Assembly: GCF_026745355.1 (NCBI RefSeq)
Contig: NC_079209.1
Location: forward strand, 53,379,090 to 53,443,089
Reading direction: 5' to 3'
From: Beta vulgaris subsp. vulgaris
Taxonomy: Eukaryota; Streptophyta; Magnoliopsida; Caryophyllales; Amaranthaceae
DNA: 64,000 nucleotides
Positions 61,423 to 64,000 of the stretch are shown here, piece by piece. The position numbers and the translations under genes are program-made. How positions within the stretch are numbered: the first letter of the stretch is position 1; each line of letters begins with the position of its first letter. Under the pieces are notes generated by a model. The model did not search any database. It saw only the letters and a program-made list of their open reading frames with translations, and was not told the DNA's origin.

Positions 61423-63370
61423 ATGGAAAGTGGTAAGAGAAAGACGACGACGACAACGACGACAAGGTTGCCAAAATTAGCAACGGCAGCGAGATCAGTT
61501 GAAGAGATGAGAATGAAAACAAAGCGTCGTAGTGGTAGTGGTAGTGGTAGTAGTGGTGGTATTGATGTGATCAATGAGGAAGTAGAAATGAACTCTAATG
61601 ATGAAATTCAATCCAAGCAGCTTAAAGTTACAAGTGATAAGATAGGTGCTGCTGCAAAACGGAAGACTTGGAATTCTGAATCTAATTTAGACAACACTAC
61701 TGCTGTGATCGCCATTGCGACGGAAAATTGTGAATTAGTACTAGATGAGGAGCAGCTCCAAGTCCAAGAGAGTTGCAATTCTGATTCTACAGACTCGAAT
61801 TGCAATCGCGAAAACATTGATCACAAAAGCCTCAATCAAGATAGTATTAGTAGCAGTAGTAGTCGTAGTAGTAGAATTAGAATAAGATCTAACAACCTAA
61901 GGACGACTAGTCATTCTTCTTCTCTGTCTCCTTCGTCTATTCAGAAACTGAAGAAGACGAGATCTGAACCAGTTAAGGCTGGTTCAAGCATCGAGAGTGA
62001 ATTGAGGAAGGTAAATTCAGAGAATTTGGATAATCAAACCAAGATCCATCTCGACCATATTAATGATACCACCAATGTCCAAGATCTAGTGACTCATTCC
62101 AATTCATCTCCGTCTCCAGAGCAGCAACAAGAAAAACAAGAAGAAAAACTCAGAAACGAAAACAATAGTAACCAGAGTGATGATACACAAAAGGCAGCTG
62201 AGCCGGAATTGACAGCAGGAGCGAATGCTTGTGAAACAGAGGAAGATCATGTGGATAAAGGCCAAATAAACAAGGTTGATGATACAAACAACAATAAAGA
62301 AACATGCTGCGATGATGATCAGCTGATTCAGACTGATACCTTTAAGAAAAACACACAAATCAAGTCTAAGAAGGTAGTAAGTCCTTCATTCACTAACTCC
62401 AATCAAGGCCTCGGCCTCTCGAAATCGACTCTAACCCCTCGTCGTTTATCTTCATCATCATCATCGTCGACTACAGTCAGATCCGTCCACAACAAACCAA
62501 CCCTCAATTCCTCTTCTCCTACCACCACAGCGCGTAAGCACTTACTACTAATTTTTTTTGCATAATTAGAAGCTTCATATCAGATCATGCGCTCCTAATT
62601 TCCTTGTACTAATAATAATGTGTGTTTTTTCAGAAGAGGTGTTGTATGAATCTAATATCTCTGCAACCCCTGAAACATATAGCAAACTTCAGACTTTAGG
62701 TGACTTCATCACTTATCTTGTTTTGAACTACTTTTACTTATTTGTGCTATCTGCTGTCAACTCCGATGATCTTTTTCGATATAATCTGATATTCAGATTA
62801 ATTTGTTGTTCCCTCCCTTGATCCTTCAGTGGATTTAGTGATGTGGAGAGATGTATCTAGATCAGCATTCATTTTCGGATTCGGAACTTTCATTATAATC
62901 TCATCCTCTTATGCAAAAGACTTCAATTTCAGGTTAGTCTGTTTTACATACATACACATATACATATACATATACATATAAAAAGATTTGGGATCGGAAA
63001 TTCGGAATTGGATGATAAGATTTTCTCTTAGCTGAACTAAGTTTTGTTGCAATTGTAGCTTCATTTCAGTTGCCTCCTATTTAAGTTTGGTCTATCTTGC
63101 CGTCGTGTTTCTCTACAAGTCATTTATGAACAGGTACTTGTGTTTTTTACATCGAGAAAATTTGCATTAAAAAACGAGGGTGTGCTTTATGTACTGATAT
63201 TTTTCTAATTTTGAAACAGAGGAGTCATGAGAAGCGAAGATCAAACCGAAAATTGTGTCTGGGGAGAAGAAGAAGCGATTCGATTTGTGAAATTGATTCT
63301 TCCTTATTTGAATGAATCTCTGCTGAAGCTGAGAGCACTTTTTACTGGAGATCCTGTCACTACTATGAAG
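61423..63370 (+). CDS. RTNLB: Reticulon-like protein, RTNLB17/18/21-type (5' part, five exons)
   Basis: ER-membrane-shaping protein of the plant reticulon family, acting through hairpin membrane segments. Exons: 61423-62533, 62634-62699, 62830-62932, 63059-63133 and 63220-63370; the remainder lies past the right edge (502 codons visible). ATG 61423 has an in-frame TGA at 61417. The first exon encodes about 370 residues that are Ser/Thr/Asn/Gln-rich and highly charged, with no recognised fold. The reticulon domain starts at VDLVMWRDVSRSAFIFGFG, followed by IIISSSYAKDFNFS and SVASYLSLVYLAVVFLYKSF, then an extra-membrane loop (EAIRFVKLILPYLNESLLK). The long N-terminal extension matches the RTNLB17/18/21 group from memory; the exact orthologue is not resolved. 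Confidence 0.9.
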
Positions 63371-63476
63371 GTACTATTTACTCCCCAATTAATTTTACTT
63401 GATTTAATCTTCTTATGAATTTACTTGATTTAATCTTCTCATATTTTGCCCTTGCCTATATAAGGTAATACTAGTA

Positions 63477-63823
63477 CTCCCTTCGTCTCTTTTTAGTTTA
63501 CTCATTTTTTTTTGGAAATCGAGTCTAAGAGAAATAGTATGTGACTAGTAAAGAGAAACAAAAAGTGTCAATTAATTTAGTGTGGTCCAAGAGATAAGAA
63601 TGGTGACAAATAGAGAAATAATGTTTTATATAAAAGATAATAATTTCCATCATCGGTAAGGATTAAGGATGATGTAGGTTGGTCTTATTCTCGTCTTCTC
63701 GAGGTAGACCAAGTGTTTCTTTTCTCATCAAAAATATATATATAATATAAAATTAGTGGGGTCCATAAAACTAAGATACAACTAAAAATGAAAAATGAGT
63801 AAACTAATAAGAGACGCGTGGAG
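63477..63823. mobile_element. Stowaway-type MITE in a reticulon intron
   Basis: The left end CTCCCTTCGTCTCTTTTTAG and the right end CTAATAAGAGACGCGTGGAG are inverted with a few mismatches, flanked by TA (63475-63476, 63824-63825). Size 347 bp. The surrounding sequence 63371-64000 is otherwise intron. Confidence 0.82.
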
Positions 63824-64000
63824 TACTTTGGTAGTAATAGACTAATTGTACTTGTTAGTCACTATTTCCTCCTTTTTTTAGTTCAACTAATTTTGACTTT
63901 AACACTATTTATATACTACACTTTAACCATCTATAAAAGGAAAAACGATTATATGAGATCTTAAATGATTTGTCTCAACATTTGTTTTTGCAATAACAAT

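Overview
The window is nuclear DNA from a flowering plant. The genes have many short exons and long AT-rich introns with plant-type splice sites, and their products are plant-specific: a CNGC channel, a plastid SecY homologue, a plastid leucyl aminopeptidase, a class II formin and a plant reticulon. Intergenic and intronic DNA is full of MITEs, solo LTRs and a Mutator-like element. A eudicot is most likely; I cannot name the species from sequence alone.

Layout, with all five host genes on the + strand: (1) 694-6845, the last four exons of a cyclic nucleotide-gated channel (CNGC15-like), 5' part outside the window; (2) 8129-18088, a complete 8-exon plastid SecY-type translocase gene (SCY2-like); (3) 18089-23092, an intergenic stretch made largely of two solo LTRs, each with a perfect 5-bp target duplication; (4) 23093-31767, a complete 10-exon M17 leucyl aminopeptidase; (5) 31768-41289, a transposon-rich interval holding a poly(A)-tailed retroposon with a 16-bp target duplication, inverted blocks of short AT-rich repeats, a Tourist-like MITE and a decayed Mutator-like transposase adjoining a plant mobile domain (PMD) coding region; (6) 41290-58126, a complete 17-exon class II formin (PTEN-like, FH1, FH2); (7) 61423-63370, the first five exons of a reticulon (RTNLB) gene running off the right edge.

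The five host genes act in unrelated processes: Ca2+ entry, plastid envelope or thylakoid protein insertion, peptide turnover, actin and microtubule organisation, and ER shaping. This is an ordinary plant gene neighbourhood, not a functional cluster. Exon joins were checked by reading phase, and every join keeps frame. Two introns use GC-AG splice sites.

The most notable non-genic signals are six near-perfect palindromes upstream of the Mutator-like transposase, the PMD adjacency in that element, three transposon insertions whose pre-insertion sequence survives in a neighbouring duplicate copy, a five-copy minisatellite filling the first LAP intron, and two Stowaway MITEs that share one TA. 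No CRISPR array, rRNA or intact tRNA was recognised. I found no convincing new biological system.
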